DNA from: Cytobacillus pseudoceanisediminis | GTDB taxonomy: Bacteria > Bacillota > Bacilli > Bacillales > Cytobacillaceae | Length of the DNA stretch: 64,000 bases | Reading direction: 5' to 3' | NCBI RefSeq assembly: GCF_023516215.1 | Contig: NZ_CP097349.1 | Location: 620,001 to 684,000, forward strand | Shown here: piece after piece, positions 34,624-44,521 of the stretch | Layout: every line of letters begins with the position of its first letter | Numbering within the stretch: the first letter of the stretch is position 1 | Position numbers and translations under genes: made by a program | The notes under the pieces: generated by a model | What the model was told of the DNA's origin: nothing | Databases searched by the model: none | Seen by the model: the letters and a program-made list of their open reading frames with translations, nothing else

Positions 34624-34747
34624 AGCTGCGATAATTAATATTTATTTTACTAATGGAATATCATTCGGTAAAGTAATAGATATATATTTTTTGTGTATAA
34701 AACCGACTTTTTTTATAGGAAAAGAGGAAATTTAAAGAAATACTATA

Positions 34748-34770
34748 AAACCAGCCTTTTGCGCTGGTTT
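34748..34770 (+). promoter_or_regulatory. Leader hairpin before cysJ
   Basis: AAACCAGC/GCTGGTTT perfect eight-pair stem with a seven-base loop, ending three bases before the GAGGTGG ribosome site. No T-run, so it may affect mRNA stability or translation rather than terminate. Confidence 0.5.
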
Positions 34771-34782
34771 GCGAGGTGGATC

Positions 34783-36597
34783 ATGTTGCAACTTCAGGTA
34801 ATGAACAGTCCGTTTAATCAGGAGCAGACAGAGCTCCTTAATCGTCTTCTTCCGACTCTGACAGAGACACAATCTCTCTGGCTGAGCGGGTATCTTGCCG
34901 CAATACAGTCTTCATCATTACAGGCTGCCCCAGCAGTGGAAGAACGTCCCGCACCTGCAGCGGTAAGGGCCATTCCAAAAGAAGTGACCATCTTATTTGG
35001 ATCACAAACCGGGAATGCGCAGAATCTGGCAAAGAAAGCTGGAAAAACGCTTGAGGAGAGAGGTTTTCAAGTAACGGTTTCAGCAATGAGTGACTTTAAG
35101 CCCAATAATCTTAAAAAGGTCAAAAACCTGTTAATTGTCGTAAGTACCCATGGTGAGGGAGATCCGCCTGACAACGCTTTGACATTCCATGAATTTGTTC
35201 ACGGAAAAAGGGCGCCCAAACTGGAAGACTTCCGATACTCAGTTTTGGCACTTGGCGACAGCTCATATGAATTCTTCTGCCAAACGGGAAAAGATTTTGA
35301 TAAACGTCTGGAGGAACTTGGCGGAACAAGAATAACGCCAAGAGTGGACTGTGATCTTGATTTCGAGGAGCCTGCAGCAGAGTGGACGGAAGCAGTTTTA
35401 GCCGGATTGAGCGAAGGGGAAAGCAGCAATCCTTCTCCTGCAGCAGCAGCTTCAGTTTCAGCCTCAGCACCTGCTGAGTCAGTCTATTCCCGGTCCAATC
35501 CTTTCCGGGCAGAAGTTCTGGAAAATCTGAATCTTAATGGACGCGGCTCCAATAAAGAAACCCGCCATCTCGAGATTTCTTTAGAAGGTTCCGGTCTGAC
35601 TTATCAGCCTGGTGACAGCCTTGGGGTATACCCTGAAAACGATCCTGAATTGGTTGACCTGCTTTTAGCTGAGATGAGCTGGGATCCAGAGGAAACAGTC
35701 AGAGTGAAGGAGGAAACAGTAACGTTAAAAGAAGCGCTTACGGCTCACTTTGAGATTACTGTCCTGACTAAACCGCTTGTTGAAAAGGCTGCAAAGTTTT
35801 CTGGAAATGAAGAACTGCAACAGCTAGTGTCAGACAGCAATCAACTGAAATCTTATATGGTTGGGCGGGACTTAATTGATTTAGTCCGTGACTTTAAACC
35901 ATGGAACGGTTCGGCACAGGAGTTTGTTTCTATACTGCGTAAGATGCCTGCGCGTCTTTATTCCATTTCCAGCAGCTTCAAGGCGAATCCCGATGAAGTC
36001 CATTTAACAATCGGTGCTGTCCGCTATGATGCCCATGGCCGTGAACGCAAAGGTGTCTGCTCCATATTATGTGCAGAGCGTCTCCAGCCTGGCGATACAC
36101 TGCCAGTATTTATTCAGCACAACGAAAACTTTAAACTGCCTGAGAATCCGGACACACCAATCATTATGGTTGGTCCTGGAACCGGAATTGCACCGTTCCG
36201 ATCATTTATGCAGGAGCGTGAAGAAAGCGGCGCTGATGGGAAATCATGGCTATTCTTTGGCGACCAGCATTTTGTGACTGATTTTCTTTATCAGACTGAA
36301 TGGCAAAAGTGGCTCAAGGATGGAGTCTTGACGAAGCTGGATGTCGCTTTTTCCCGTGATGGTGATGAGAAGGTTTATGTTCAGCATAGAATGCAGGAAA
36401 ATAGCAAGGAATTATTCCAGTGGCTTCAGGAAGGAGCAGCCATCTATATCTGCGGCGATGAGAAAAACATGGCGCATGATGTCCATAATGCACTTATAGA
36501 TATTATTGAAAAAGAAGGCGGTATAAGCCGCGACCAGGCTTCTGAATATCTTGCCGATATGCAGAAAAATAAACGCTACCAGCGCGACGTATATTGA
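34783..36597 (+). CDS. cysJ: Sulfite reductase flavoprotein alpha subunit CysJ
   Basis: A 604-residue diflavin reductase. Flavodoxin domain (about 65-205): [16 protein letters not shown] loop, [22 protein letters not shown]. Linker rich in Ala/Ser/Pro (about 215-235). FAD domain with RLYSISSS, and [16 protein letters not shown] domain with [16 protein letters not shown] and C-terminal KRYQRDVY. Passes electrons from NADPH via FAD and FMN to CysI for sulfite reduction to sulfide. Start ATG follows GAGGTGG; the longer frame reads through the leader hairpin. Operon with cysI. Confidence 0.96.
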   Translation: MLQLQVMNSPFNQEQTELLNRLLPTLTETQSLWLSGYLAAIQSSSLQAAPAVEERPAPAAVRAIPKEVTILFGSQTGNAQNLAKKAGKTLEERGFQVTVSAMSDFKPNNLKKVKNLLIVVSTHGEGDPPDNALTFHEFVHGKRAPKLEDFRYSVLALGDSSYEFFCQTGKDFDKRLEELGGTRITPRVDCDLDFEEPAAEWTEAVLAGLSEGESSNPSPAAAASVSASAPAESVYSRSNPFRAEVLENLNLNGRGSNKETRHLEISLEGSGLTYQPGDSLGVYPENDPELVDLLLAEMSWDPEETVRVKEETVTLKEALTAHFEITVLTKPLVEKAAKFSGNEELQQLVSDSNQLKSYMVGRDLIDLVRDFKPWNGSAQEFVSILRKMPARLYSISSSFKANPDEVHLTIGAVRYDAHGRERKGVCSILCAERLQPGDTLPVFIQHNENFKLPENPDTPIIMVGPGTGIAPFRSFMQEREESGADGKSWLFFGDQHFVTDFLYQTEWQKWLKDGVLTKLDVAFSRDGDEKVYVQHRMQENSKELFQWLQEGAAIYICGDEKNMAHDVHNALIDIIEKEGGISRDQASEYLADMQKNKRYQRDVY

Positions 36598-36622
36598 TTT
36601 GGAAGGAAAGGAGTTTTACAGC

Positions 36623-38344
36623 ATGGTAAACCCAAACTTAAAAGCACCGGATGGCCCTCCGAGTGATGTTGAGGGAATTAAGGATCGAAGCAACTATTTG
36701 CGCGGAACGCTGGCGGAAGTTATGCAGGACAGGATCAGCGCCGGAATTCCCGATGATGATAATAGATTAATGAAGCACCACGGGAGCTATCTGCAGGATG
36801 ACCGGGATCTGCGGAATGAACGCCAGAAACAAAAGCTTGAGCCTGCCTACCAGTTTATGCTCCGGCTGCGCCTTCCTGGAGGGGTCGCAACACCTGAACA
36901 ATGGCTTGTGGTGGATGATTTAGCTGAGAAATATGGGAACGGCACATTAAAACTGACAACACGCCAGACCTTCCAGATGCATGGAATCTTAAAATGGAAT
37001 ATGAAAAAGACAATTCAGGCAATCCATTCGACGATGCTTGATACGATAGCGGCATGCGGCGATGTGAACCGTAATGTAATGTGTATCTCAAATCCCGATC
37101 AATCGGAAATTCATTCAGAAGTGTATGAGCTGGCAAAGATGCTAAGTGACGACCTCCTGCCCCGCACACGTGCCTATCATGAAATTTGGCTGGATGAAGA
37201 AAAAGTAGCGGGCTCTCCTGAAGTGGATGAAGAGGTTGAGCCGATGTATGGCCCGCTTTATTTGCCCCGTAAATTTAAAATCGGGATTGCTGTACCGCCT
37301 TCCAATGACATAGATGTCTTTTCCCAGGATCTCGGCTTCATTGCCATTGTGGAAAACGGCAAGCTGTCAGGCTTTAACGTGGCAATCGGCGGCGGAATGG
37401 GCTTCTCCCATGGAGATAAGGCGACCTATCCGCAGCTTTCGAAAGTGATCGGCTTTGTGACACCTGATAAGATTTACGAAGTGGCTGAGAAGGTCATAAC
37501 GATTCAGCGTGATTACGGCAACCGCTCAGTCCGGAAAAATGCCCGTTTTAAATATACGGTAGACCGCCTTGGTCTGGAAACAGTTATTGTAGAGCTGGAG
37601 AACCGTCTGGGCTGGAAGCTGGATGAAGCTCGGGGATTCAAGTTTGATTCCAACGGAGACCGCTACGGATGGGTAAAGGGTGTCCGCGGAAAATGGCATT
37701 TTACGATGTTCATAGAAGGCGGCCGTGTGGCAGACTTCGACGGATATAAATTGAAGACAGCATTGCGTGAGATTGCCAAAGTTCATAAAGGCGATTTCAG
37801 GCTGACCGCCAATCAGAACCTCATTATCGGAAGTGTATCAACTAAAGATAAGGCAAAGATCGAGGCGCTGATTAAGGAGTATGGCTTAACAGACGGAAGC
37901 CGCTATAGTGCATTGCGCCGCGGATCCATGGCCTGCGTGGCCCTTCCGACATGCGGTCTGGCGATGGCCGAGGCAGAACGCTATCTTCCTGTATTGGTCG
38001 ATAAAATTGATGAGATTGTTGACGAAGCAGGCTTGCGGAACGAAGAAATCACTATCCGCATGACGGGCTGCCCGAACGGCTGCGCCCGTCACGCACTCGG
38101 CGAAATCGGATTTATCGGCAAGGCGGTCGGCAAGTACAATATGTATCTCGGGGCAGCATTTGACGGAAGCCGCCTCAGCAAAATGTACCGCGAAAACATT
38201 GGCGAAGAAGAAATCCTGAACGAGCTGCGTGCCATTCTGCCGCGCTACGCCCGTGAACGTCAGGACGGCGAGCATTTTGGCGATTTCGTGGTCCGGGCAG
38301 GGATTATTGAAGCGACAACGGACGGGACTAATTTTCATGATTGA
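36623..38344 (+). CDS. cysI: Sulfite reductase hemoprotein beta subunit CysI
   Basis: A 573-residue sulfite reductase. Ferredoxin-like halves contain [22 protein letters not shown] and [13 protein letters not shown]; the siroheme/4Fe-4S ligands are CVALPTCG and [19 protein letters not shown] near residues 437-490. Reduces sulfite to sulfide with six electrons from CysJ for cysteine synthesis. The ATG follows GAAAGGAG; a longer frame overlapping cysJ lacks support. Last gene of the cysJI operon. Confidence 0.97.
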   Translation: MVNPNLKAPDGPPSDVEGIKDRSNYLRGTLAEVMQDRISAGIPDDDNRLMKHHGSYLQDDRDLRNERQKQKLEPAYQFMLRLRLPGGVATPEQWLVVDDLAEKYGNGTLKLTTRQTFQMHGILKWNMKKTIQAIHSTMLDTIAACGDVNRNVMCISNPDQSEIHSEVYELAKMLSDDLLPRTRAYHEIWLDEEKVAGSPEVDEEVEPMYGPLYLPRKFKIGIAVPPSNDIDVFSQDLGFIAIVENGKLSGFNVAIGGGMGFSHGDKATYPQLSKVIGFVTPDKIYEVAEKVITIQRDYGNRSVRKNARFKYTVDRLGLETVIVELENRLGWKLDEARGFKFDSNGDRYGWVKGVRGKWHFTMFIEGGRVADFDGYKLKTALREIAKVHKGDFRLTANQNLIIGSVSTKDKAKIEALIKEYGLTDGSRYSALRRGSMACVALPTCGLAMAEAERYLPVLVDKIDEIVDEAGLRNEEITIRMTGCPNGCARHALGEIGFIGKAVGKYNMYLGAAFDGSRLSKMYRENIGEEEILNELRAILPRYARERQDGEHFGDFVVRAGIIEATTDGTNFHD

Positions 38345-38352
38345 GCTGAAGA

Positions 38353-38383
38353 AAGATGGGGCGGGGGCCCTGTCTTTTTTTGT
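38353..38383 (+). terminator. Probable terminator after cysI
   Basis: GC-rich imperfect stem (GATGGGGC.../GCCCTGTC) with T7. Confidence 0.65.
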
Positions 38384-38414
38384 TTGTGTGCGGGGCCGAA
38401 TGCACGTAAATATT

Positions 38415-38490
38415 TCTATCCGCACATATTTTCTGTCTATAAGCACACAAAATTGTCTATCCGCACATAAATTTTGGCTATCCGCACATA
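38415..38490. repeat. Four short tandem repeats, 20-21-bp period
   Basis: TCTATCCGCACATA or a close variant begins at 38415, 38436, 38456 and 38477; the second copy is the most diverged (TCTATAAGCACACA). AT-rich linkers of six to seven bases separate them. Between cysI and a NERD-protein gene. May be protein-binding sites (iterons) or a small satellite. Confidence 0.7.
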
Positions 38491-38573
38491 AACATTCCCT
38501 TCGGATTTTTTCTTAGAGGATTTGAAGGAGTATTGCAGAATTTTTTAGTATAAAACAAGAATGGAGTGAAAAA

Positions 38574-39578
38574 ATGATCCTCAAAGAACGAAAAGTTCCT
38601 CTTTTAATCCGTAAAACAGAAGCTCTCCTCCGCAGGCTTCCAGCTCATCACCCAAAAATTCCTATCATTAACGAAGAACTGAATAAAAGACTTGCAGGCT
38701 ATAAAGGAGAAGTTTCATTGGATTTTCCTCTTGATTTTCTAGATAATAAGGTATATTTTATCCTTCATGATCTCCGCCTGCCAGATAATGATCGATTTTT
38801 CCAAATCGATACTCTTATACTTACAAAAAAGTTTGCTCTAGTAATTGAAGTGAAAAATATAACAGGTATCCTGCATTTTGATACGGTATATAATCAATTG
38901 ATTCGTATAAAGAATGGAAAAGAGCAAGTTTTTCCCTGCCCTTTAATTCAGGTGAATAGACAGGCATCGCAGCTTAGAAGTTGGATTAATGCCAATGTCA
39001 GTATTGAAAATTTACCGGTCTATTCATTTGTAGTCATAAGTAATCCGCATACAGGAATTAAAGTCATTCCTCCTCATATTGACCTCAGCCATAAAGTTAT
39101 ACACCGAAATACTCTTCCTATAAAAATTGAGCAAATAGAAAAATCCATTAATAGAGAAATCAGTGATAAACTCCTTAAAAAGGTCATTCGTTTATTTAAA
39201 AAGCAAAATACAGAACAGGAAAGTTCAATACTATCAAGATTCCAGATTAATCAATCTGAAATTCTTACGGGCGTATTCTGCCCTTCTTGCACCTATCTGC
39301 CTCTTGAAAGAGTGATTCGCACCTGGAGATGTCCTAAATGCAAGATAACCAGCAAAGAAGCGCATATCAAAGCATTGCATGACTATAGCCTTCTGCTGGG
39401 GGATACCATCACGAACAAGGAGCTCAGAAACTTTCTGCATATTCCTTCTTCCTATACCGCAACCCGACTCCTCCAATCCCTCAACCTCCCGCAAACCGGC
39501 GCTCATAAAAATAGAAGATATACACTGATTTTCTCCGAAGGAAACACCAATCAAAAGGTAATTAAAAGAGGTATTTGA
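38574..39578 (+). CDS. NERD-domain protein with C-terminal zinc ribbon
   Basis: A 334-residue protein. The NERD (nuclease-related) domain covers about 40-165 with FFQIDTLILTKKFALVIEVKN, where Asp and ExK match the nuclease-fold catalytic residues. Around residues 238-260 two Cys pairs (CPSC, CPKC) form a zinc ribbon. GGAGTG precedes the ATG. NERD proteins are presumed to process DNA or RNA but roles are largely unknown. Confidence 0.87.
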   Translation: MILKERKVPLLIRKTEALLRRLPAHHPKIPIINEELNKRLAGYKGEVSLDFPLDFLDNKVYFILHDLRLPDNDRFFQIDTLILTKKFALVIEVKNITGILHFDTVYNQLIRIKNGKEQVFPCPLIQVNRQASQLRSWINANVSIENLPVYSFVVISNPHTGIKVIPPHIDLSHKVIHRNTLPIKIEQIEKSINREISDKLLKKVIRLFKKQNTEQESSILSRFQINQSEILTGVFCPSCTYLPLERVIRTWRCPKCKITSKEAHIKALHDYSLLLGDTITNKELRNFLHIPSSYTATRLLQSLNLPQTGAHKNRRYTLIFSEGNTNQKVIKRGI

Positions 39579-39631
39579 TAGTAAATGTCGAAACATTTAG
39601 ATATCTATAAACCTATCAAGGAGGAATATTC

Positions 39632-40792
39632 ATGCCAAACGAGGAAATGCTTTTGATTCCAGGGCCGACACCTGTTGCGGATTCGATTTATGAGGCAATG
39701 GCACAAGAGACACGGGGGCATACGGATCCCAGGTTTGCAGCAATTTATAAAAGTGCGATTGAGAAGACCAGGGAGATGCTGAAGACGGATGGGGAAGTGT
39801 TTGTAATCTCTGGCTCAGGAACGATAGCAATGGAAATGGCTCTGGTCAACACGGTTGCAGCTGGAGAAAGGCTTTTGATTATAAGTCAGGGCTTCTTTGG
39901 TGATCGTTTTCAGCAGTTAGCCAAGGCGTTCGGAATCCAGGCAGAAATCATTCAGTCCGAATGGGGAAAGCAGGTGGATCCCGCAGCTGTTGAGGAAAAA
40001 CTTGCGTCCCATTCCTATAAAGCTGTGACGATTACCCATGCTGATACTTCAACTGGTGTTGCGGCAGATTTGGATACATTAGTGCCTATCATTAAAAAGC
40101 ACGGGGCTCTTGTTATTTTGGATGGGGTCTGTGCGACAGCGGCAATGGAGGAGGATATGAGCAAATCGTATGGCGAAGGGAAAATTGATGTCGTTTTGAC
40201 AGGTTCACAGAAGGCGATTGGTGTCCCGCCAGGTCTCGCTGTTGTGGCATTCAATGGGACTGCACTGGCTGCAAGGGAACAAATGGAACGGGTTCCTGCC
40301 TACTATTGCGATATCTATAATTGGATTCCCATTATGCATGACCCCAAAAAATACTTTGCTACACCGCCTGTTAATCTGATTTATGCCTATGATGAGGGCA
40401 TGAAACTGGTCTTGGCTGAAGGAATGGACAATCGCTACAAGCGCCATGAAGCATATGGTAAAGCGGTCAGGGCTGCTCTTGCTGAATATGGAATGAGGGC
40501 AATTGCCGATGAAAATGCAGCAGCAGCAACTCTCAGCTGTATCCTTTACCCTGAAGGAATGGATGATGCTGAATTCCGTGCATCTCTTGCGAAAAAAGGT
40601 GTGATTGTTGCGGGAGCACTGGCTCATCTGGCAGGAAAAGCGTTCCGAATTGGCCATATGGGGATTACGTCTGAAGATATGCTTGAAAAAGCCATTGTGC
40701 TGATCGGTGAAACAATGAACGAAGCGGGATTTGAAGCAGATATCCAAAAAGCAGTTGATAGGTTTAGAGAACTTGCATTGCCTGTTGCTTGA
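39632..40792 (+). CDS. Class V aminotransferase (alanine-glyoxylate/serine-pyruvate type)
   Basis: A 386-residue PLP enzyme. N-terminal LIPGPTPV is the family opening, VISGSGTIAMEMAL binds cofactor, the Asp is in VILDGVCATAAME, and the Schiff-base Lys is in TGSQKAIGVPPG. Likely transaminates glyoxylate or a related oxo-acid with alanine or serine (PucG-like proteins use ureidoglycine/glyoxylate). AAGGAGG precedes the ATG. A GyrI-like gene follows closely, perhaps co-transcribed. Confidence 0.92.
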   Translation: MPNEEMLLIPGPTPVADSIYEAMAQETRGHTDPRFAAIYKSAIEKTREMLKTDGEVFVISGSGTIAMEMALVNTVAAGERLLIISQGFFGDRFQQLAKAFGIQAEIIQSEWGKQVDPAAVEEKLASHSYKAVTITHADTSTGVAADLDTLVPIIKKHGALVILDGVCATAAMEEDMSKSYGEGKIDVVLTGSQKAIGVPPGLAVVAFNGTALAAREQMERVPAYYCDIYNWIPIMHDPKKYFATPPVNLIYAYDEGMKLVLAEGMDNRYKRHEAYGKAVRAALAEYGMRAIADENAAAATLSCILYPEGMDDAEFRASLAKKGVIVAGALAHLAGKAFRIGHMGITSEDMLEKAIVLIGETMNEAGFEADIQKAVDRFRELALPVA

Positions 40793-40806
40793 TAAGGAGG
40801 GAAAAG

Positions 40807-41280
40807 ATGTCTGATTTGACTTTGCGAGCGGCTGAGACAGAACTTGGAGAATTGAAACTTATAGGGATCCGCGTCTTATGCCCGCCGGATCAGTATCTAG
40901 CCGAAATTCCGCAGGCTATAAATCTATTATTGGGCCGCCTTACAGAAATTAAGGGAGCTGTAAATCCAAATCGGCTTGTTGGTGCCTTCAAAGTGGAGGA
41001 AGACTCTACTGAAGAAGACGGATATTGGATTGGCATTGAGGTGAAGGAATTTATAAGTGTACCTGATGGTATGTTCTCATTAGAAATTCCACCGCAAAAA
41101 TATGCTTCTGTCCGGCACAAAGGACCTAATGATGAGATTGGAAATACCTATAGGGAATTGCACAGCTGGATTGAAGAAAAGGGATACAAGCGGCTGAAAA
41201 ATAAGTGGCACATAGAAATCCATCATAGCTGGGAGAGTATGGAGGATTTAGATATAGAGCTGCTTGACACGATATCATAA
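40807..41280 (+). CDS. GyrI-like small-molecule-binding protein
   Basis: A 157-residue stand-alone GyrI/effector-binding domain (AraC_E_bind type): two SHS2 repeats, with GVEVKEF-like (WIGIEVKEF) and IPPQKYASVRHKGPNDEIGNTYRELHSWI, ending EIHHSWE where the conserved Glu binds cationic ligands in relatives. No DNA-binding domain. Start ATG seven or so bases from AAGGAGGG, overlapping nothing. Related proteins bind or hydrolyse small toxins. Terminator follows. Confidence 0.85.
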   Translation: MSDLTLRAAETELGELKLIGIRVLCPPDQYLAEIPQAINLLLGRLTEIKGAVNPNRLVGAFKVEEDSTEEDGYWIGIEVKEFISVPDGMFSLEIPPQKYASVRHKGPNDEIGNTYRELHSWIEEKGYKRLKNKWHIEIHHSWESMEDLDIELLDTIS

Positions 41281-41285
41281 TGTTA

Positions 41286-41312
41286 AAAGACTGCCTTCCC
41301 GGCAGTCTTTTC
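41286..41312 (+). terminator. Intrinsic terminator
   Basis: AAAAGACTGCC/GGCAGTCTTTT perfect stem, five-base loop, short T tail. Confidence 0.85.
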
Positions 41313-41342
41313 CCTGAAAAAAGAAGAATGGAGAATTTAAAA

Positions 41343-41864
41343 GTGATAGATTATCGAATTAAGCATATGAAGGGCTACGATGAAAAAATAGGAAATCTTG
41401 TATCAATGCTTGAACATGCCAGGTCTGTGACTCTCAAAGATGTTGCTGGGTTGACACAGAAAGAGCTGGATTTTCTTCCCGATGAAAACAGTAATTCAAT
41501 AGGAGCACTTCTGAAGCATATTGCTTTTGTTGAATATGTTCACCAAATCATTACTTTTGAAAATAGAGATCTTAACGAAAAAGAACTTTCAAAATGGGCC
41601 GCCGCTTATGAATTAGGTGAGAAAGCAAGGAATGAAATTAATAATCATCCTCTTGAATTTTACTTGGAGGAACTGTCAGCAATTAGAGAGAAAACGCTAA
41701 AACTTTTAACATCTAAACAGGATAGCTGGCTATACCAAGAAGGAAAGTGGAGCAACGGATTAGCCTTTAATAATTATTGGTTCTGGTATCACGTCATGGA
41801 GGATGAAATTAGCCATCGCGGACAAATCCGGGTGATAAAAAGACAGCTGGCAACTCAGAGGTGA
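41343..41864 (+). CDS. DinB/YfiT-like four-helix metal-binding protein
   Basis: A 173-residue DinB-family protein. Three potential metal-binding His lie in LLKHIAFVE, WYHVMEDEISHRGQI (two His), the classic DinB arrangement. I favour the GTG at 41343, nine bases after GGAG; ATG 41328 lacks a ribosome site and ATG 41370 is also possible. DinB proteins include thiol-dependent S-transferases (BstA/MST type); substrate unknown. Confidence 0.83.
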   Translation: MIDYRIKHMKGYDEKIGNLVSMLEHARSVTLKDVAGLTQKELDFLPDENSNSIGALLKHIAFVEYVHQIITFENRDLNEKELSKWAAAYELGEKARNEINNHPLEFYLEELSAIREKTLKLLTSKQDSWLYQEGKWSNGLAFNNYWFWYHVMEDEISHRGQIRVIKRQLATQR

Positions 41865-41954
41865 TAAGCTGACCGTCTGGTTTTTCCAAAAATATGAAAC
41901 TATAGTTCCTTTTGTTCGTATATAAGGTAAAACATTTAAAGGCGGTTAAAAGTT

Positions 41955-42106
41955 ATGAACAAAAAAATTGGGCCCTTTCAACAAGCGGAATGGCATACGG
42001 TCTGTCGCTGGGACTAGTTTTTGGAATGCTATTTGAAAATTGGGCATTGGGTATTGCCGTGGGAGTCGCCTTTGGGGCATCCTTTGAATCCTCAGAAAAG
42101 AAGTAA
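41955..42106 (+). pseudogene. Small two-helix membrane protein, one-base frameshift
   Basis: An ATG nine bases after AAAGGCGG opens MNKK, then a run of seven A (41961-41967). With eight A the frame continues as NWALSTSGMAYGLSLGLVFG to the stop at 42106, a 50-residue glycine-rich protein with one or two membrane helices. Without correction the reading shifts within five codons. An alternative continuous frame from a TTG at 41912 has no ribosome site. Function unknown; possibly coupled to the membrane protein gene that follows 13 bases later. Confidence 0.65.
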
Positions 42107-42119
42107 AGGAGGATCTGCC

Positions 42120-42764
42120 TTGATTAAAAATAAAAAGCTCTTTCTGACTTCAATTGTGTTAATCGTTATTTCCATGGCATTAAACTTTCCTTTTCCACAT
42201 GAAAATCGACTAGTTAATGCAGGGGTTATGATTTTAAATATTCCAATTAATTCAGCGGATGGATTTCATTATACAGGGATTTTTATTCTCCTTTTACTTC
42301 TGCTGGGTATGGTCTTGCTTCATCGTTCACTCGAAAAATATCATTTGCGATCATTTTTTGCCGTTATCATCATCGTTTCCCTTCTTCCTCCTTCTCTGGC
42401 AGAGGCTTGTCAAAAAACGCTGGCAAATGGCATCAATGCCGTTTCCTATATAAAAGATGAAAGTCAATGTAAGTTTGTAATGATTGGTGAAGATACTTTG
42501 CAGGGAACTTGTGAGCTGCCATTTGAAAATTACAGCAATGATGAAGTGTCTTTTACTATCGGCTTTTATGACACATATTTATTTGAAGAGGATGTAAAGA
42601 TGCTTTCACTGATGAACAGCGGTAAACCTAGTAACGTTAAATTGCTCCCAAACGAAGCTAAGGTTGTCCGGATTGAGAAAGAGATCGATGTGTCAAAAAT
42701 CAAAAACCACGTTGAAAATGGAGAGGCCGCTTATGTAAGCATCATTATTAAGTCAGGTGATTAA
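42120..42764 (+). CDS. Membrane protein with extracytoplasmic domain, unknown function
   Basis: A 214-residue protein from a TTG eight bases after AAAGGAGG. TM helices at about 6-22, 51-67 and 74-91. After the third helix and a predicted cleavable-looking AEA, about 120 residues follow (two Cys, CQ...C, and a beta-rich FYDTYLFEEDVKML) that probably lie outside the cell. No family recognised. Confidence 0.7.
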   Translation: MIKNKKLFLTSIVLIVISMALNFPFPHENRLVNAGVMILNIPINSADGFHYTGIFILLLLLLGMVLLHRSLEKYHLRSFFAVIIIVSLLPPSLAEACQKTLANGINAVSYIKDESQCKFVMIGEDTLQGTCELPFENYSNDEVSFTIGFYDTYLFEEDVKMLSLMNSGKPSNVKLLPNEAKVVRIEKEIDVSKIKNHVENGEAAYVSIIIKSGD

Positions 42765-42794
42765 AACAGGAAATTATAAGAAGGTGCTGAAGAA

Positions 42795-43271
42795 ATGAAC
42801 ATAAGATTAAAACCCGTCACAAGAGACAACTGGGAAGAAGCCATTAAGATGAAGGTAAAAGAATCGCAGCGTGACTTCGTTCCTTCAGCGGCTGTTTCAC
42901 TTGCAAAGGTATATATTAAACCAGATGGGGATGCAATAGAGTATATCCCATTTTCTATATATGACAATGAACAAATGGTCGGTTTTATCATGCATGCCTA
43001 TGAACCGGACACGGCTAACATGTATTGGATTAACGGTTTTTTTATTGACAAAAATTATCAGGGCAGGGGATATGGACGGCCAGCATTAGCCGAGATGATC
43101 GGCTGGATAAAAACTAAATTTCCGCAATGCGAGGAAATCCGCTTGACTGTTCATAAAGATAATCATCACGCAAGGAATCTGTATAAAAACTTCGGATTTT
43201 CCCCGACTGGAGAGATTTGGGGAGAGGAAGAAGTTTACTATTTTTCTGTAAAAGGAGATATTTATGATTAA
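42795..43271 (+). CDS. GNAT acetyltransferase, spermidine/BltD-like
   Basis: A 158-residue GNAT protein. Opening LKPVTRDNWEEAIKMKV and YQGRGYGRPALAEMI (acetyl-CoA loop), then RLTVHKDNHHARNLYKNFGF, resemble Bacillus spermine/spermidine acetyltransferases BltD/PaiA. Overlaps the next gene by eight bases, showing coupling. Polyamine substrate is an inference from similarity. Confidence 0.87.
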   Translation: MNIRLKPVTRDNWEEAIKMKVKESQRDFVPSAAVSLAKVYIKPDGDAIEYIPFSIYDNEQMVGFIMHAYEPDTANMYWINGFFIDKNYQGRGYGRPALAEMIGWIKTKFPQCEEIRLTVHKDNHHARNLYKNFGFSPTGEIWGEEEVYYFSVKGDIYD

Positions 43272-44010
43272 TGAAACACTAAAAATAAATAAGCAAAGCT
43301 GGGATGAAGCGGCTGAAAGGTTTTATGGGCGCAATCCGCTGCCTGAATATGGACCGCTGGCACCAACTGAAGATGATCTTCAATTGTTCGGAGATGTGCG
43401 CAGCTTAAAGATGCTGGAGATTGGGTGCGGAAGCGGGCATTCCCTAAAATATTTGGACCAGCGCGGAGCGGGTGAATTATGGGGATTGGATCTGTCTTCC
43501 AGGCAAATCGAATCCGCAAAGGAACTTCTGGTAAATTCATCTTCACGAGTAAAGTTGTTTGAATCCCCGATGGAACAAAATCCGGGAATCCCTGCTGATT
43601 ACTTCGATTTCGTTTTTTCCATTTATGCGATTGGCTGGACCACGAATTTAGACTGTACGCTTAAAAACATTCATCATTACCTAAAATCAGGCGGGGTGTT
43701 TATATTCAGCTGGGAACATCCGATGTATAACCGGATTAAGGCTGAAAATGGAGCATTAATTATGGATAAATCCTATCATGAGGAAGGCTCCTATCAGCAT
43801 ATAGCCTGGAACCAGCCTGCCATTATGCAGCAATATAAACTAAGTACATATATCAATTTATTAATAGAAAACGGGTTTGCGATTGAAAGGGTAATTGAAG
43901 ATGCCAGCCTTACTGAAGAAGATGTTCAGCGGCATTCCAACCGGTGGTATTCCTATGAAAAAACGAAAGCTATACCCGCTGCTTTTATTATTAAATGCAG
44001 AAAGCTATAG
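43264..44010 (+). CDS. Class I SAM-dependent methyltransferase
   Basis: A 248-residue methyltransferase. SAM motif I is LEIGCGSGHSL near residue 46, motif II LWGLDLSS, post-I DFVFSIYAIGWTTNL. Start ATG overlaps the acetyltransferase end with AAAGGAG upstream. Methyl acceptor unknown. Confidence 0.9.
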   Translation: MINETLKINKQSWDEAAERFYGRNPLPEYGPLAPTEDDLQLFGDVRSLKMLEIGCGSGHSLKYLDQRGAGELWGLDLSSRQIESAKELLVNSSSRVKLFESPMEQNPGIPADYFDFVFSIYAIGWTTNLDCTLKNIHHYLKSGGVFIFSWEHPMYNRIKAENGALIMDKSYHEEGSYQHIAWNQPAIMQQYKLSTYINLLIENGFAIERVIEDASLTEEDVQRHSNRWYSYEKTKAIPAAFIIKCRKL

Positions 44011-44032
44011 AAGAAAAGGCGGATGAGACCGA

Positions 44033-44521
44033 ATGACCTATCATATTAGAGTCAGAGCAGGTGCAGTCATTATAGAAAACAATTCGATTCTGCTGATTGA
44101 GTTTCAGGATGACAGAGGCCTTCATTACAATTTGCCTGCAGGAGGGGTTGAACCCAAAGAATCTGTTATTGATGCAGTGAAAAGGGAAGCGAAAGAAGAG
44201 GCATCTGTAGATGTGACGGTCGGCCCATTGGCATTCGTTTATGAATATGCCCCTAACTTAAATGCATTCAGGTATGGGCAGATACATTCATTGGGCTTAC
44301 TGTTTGAATGTCAGTTAAGGGAAGGCTCATTGCCTAAAATGCCTTCAGCCCCGGATCCTAACCAGACAGGAGTTAGATGGGTGCCGCTTTCTGAACTGTC
44401 CAATATAGTATTGTATCCTAATATGAAAGCTCACATCTTGGAATATGTTAAACATAAAAGAAACATAGATTTGATCGAAGAACACACACTGGATGTGTAC
44501 GCAATGGAGAAGAAAAAATGA
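44033..44521 (+). CDS. Nudix hydrolase
   Basis: A 162-residue Nudix protein; box AGGVEPKESVIDAVKREAKE followed by EASVDV is intact. The extra C-terminal NIVLYPNMKAHILEYV resembles MutT/YtkD-type proteins. Overlaps the next gene by four bases (ATGA), in a four-gene run with acetyl- and methyltransferases. Substrate unknown. Confidence 0.9.
   Translation: MTYHIRVRAGAVIIENNSILLIEFQDDRGLHYNLPAGGVEPKESVIDAVKREAKEEASVDVTVGPLAFVYEYAPNLNAFRYGQIHSLGLLFECQLREGSLPKMPSAPDPNQTGVRWVPLSELSNIVLYPNMKAHILEYVKHKRNIDLIEEHTLDVYAMEKKK

Noticed and set aside
38415..38490. CRISPR-like short repeats
   Set aside because: Linkers of six to seven bases are far too short to be spacers.
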